Below the pieces are notes generated by a model, which was not told the origin of the DNA, ran no database searches, and worked only from the letters and a program-made list of their open reading frames with translations. Made by a program: the position numbers and the translations under genes. A stretch of DNA of 7,499 nt from Mariprofundaceae bacterium (GTDB lineage: Bacteria > Pseudomonadota > Zetaproteobacteria > Mariprofundales > Mariprofundaceae), in assembly GCA_027075825.1 (NCBI GenBank), contig JALSZZ010000351.1, positions 1 through 7,499 of the forward strand, written 5' to 3'. Positions 7,240 through 7,499 of the stretch are shown here, one piece after another (position 1 is the stretch's first letter; every line of letters starts with the position of its first letter).

Positions 7240-7499
7240 ATGGCTACCATGAATGTATTGGTCGCCACAGTTGAGCGTGAGGTGTATCGCGGGGAAGCTG
7301 ACTTCCTCGCTGCGCCTGGCGTTTCAGGTGAATTGGGCGTATTGCCACGGCACTGCCCGTTGATGGCGAAGCTGACATCCGGTGAGTTGCGGATTCAGCT
7401 GGGTGATCGCACGGATGAAGTGTTTGTATCCGGTGGCTTTATGGAAGTTCAGCCGGATATGGTGACGGTGCTGGCTGATAGTGCGGAACGTGCTGCTGA
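7240..7499 (+). CDS. atpC: F1Fo ATP synthase subunit epsilon, N-terminal part (3' end outside window)
   Basis: The frame is open from ATG 7240 to the window edge: 86 codons plus two bases. The final TGA at 7497-7499 is out of frame, so it is not a stop. The fragment is the N-terminal beta-sandwich of epsilon: VATVEREVYRGEADFLAAPGVSGELGVLP, then SGGFMEVQPDMVTVLADSAERA. The C-terminal helical hairpin, which inhibits ATP hydrolysis in many bacteria, would lie beyond the window. Epsilon binds gamma and the c-ring. AAGG (7228-7231) is 8 nt upstream; ATG 7249 is a possible alternative start three residues in. LPRHCPLM (35-42) has R and C where E. coli has G and A (PGHAPLL). Confidence 0.96.
   Translation, partial: MATMNVLVATVEREVYRGEADFLAAPGVSGELGVLPRHCPLMAKLTSGELRIQLGDRTDEVFVSGGFMEVQPDMVTVLADSAERAA

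Noticed and set aside
7497..7499. TGA at the window end as the atpC stop codon
   Set aside because: Counting from ATG 7240, this TGA is out of frame (the window ends with two bases of codon 87). The fragment also lacks the C-terminal helices, so atpC simply continues.

Overview
The window is an almost complete F1Fo ATP synthase (atp/unc) operon on the + strand, preceded by the 3' end of an unrelated metabolic gene. The order is atpI-atpB-atpE-atpF-atpH-atpA-atpG-atpD-atpC, the classical single-operon arrangement of proteobacteria. Subunits alpha, beta and gamma are strongly E. coli-like: alpha has the same length and residue numbering, and beta carries the NIYRY motif. Subunit c and subunit a differ more from E. 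coli. I therefore place the source in the Proteobacteria, in or near the gamma/beta group (deeper lineages such as Acidithiobacillia or Zetaproteobacteria are possible). I cannot name a genus from the sequence alone.

Layout: 1-431 is the C-terminal part of a hydantoinase B/oxoprolinase-family protein. Positions 432-553 hold a plausible sigma-70-type promoter, a small AT-rich palindrome and a leader with a possible hairpin. Membrane-sector genes follow: atpI (554-958), a 121-bp gap with a strong hairpin, atpB (1080-1955), atpE (2015-2269), a 73-bp gap with a terminator-like hairpin, and atpF (2343-2819). The stalk and catalytic genes are atpH (2816-3340), atpA (3403-4944), atpG (4955-5812), atpD (5845-7236) and atpC (7240 to the window end, truncated). 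Most F1 genes are tightly packed (4-bp overlap, 10-bp, 32-bp and 3-bp gaps), as expected for one polycistronic mRNA.

Together the genes encode the proton (or ion) turbine: Fo (a, b2, c-ring) in the inner membrane, F1 (alpha3 beta3 gamma delta epsilon) in the cytoplasm, plus the small membrane protein AtpI linked to c-ring assembly. All key catalytic and ion-path residues I looked for are present, so the enzyme should be functional.

I see no undescribed system here. The points worth a second look are regulatory and fine-structural. They are two intercistronic hairpins flanking the atpB-atpE block, a start-codon pattern (GTG versus ATG) that partly tracks subunit stoichiometry, a subunit c with Glu rather than Asp as the ion carrier followed by Ser, and a hydantoinase-type gene upstream where parAB or rsmG often lie.
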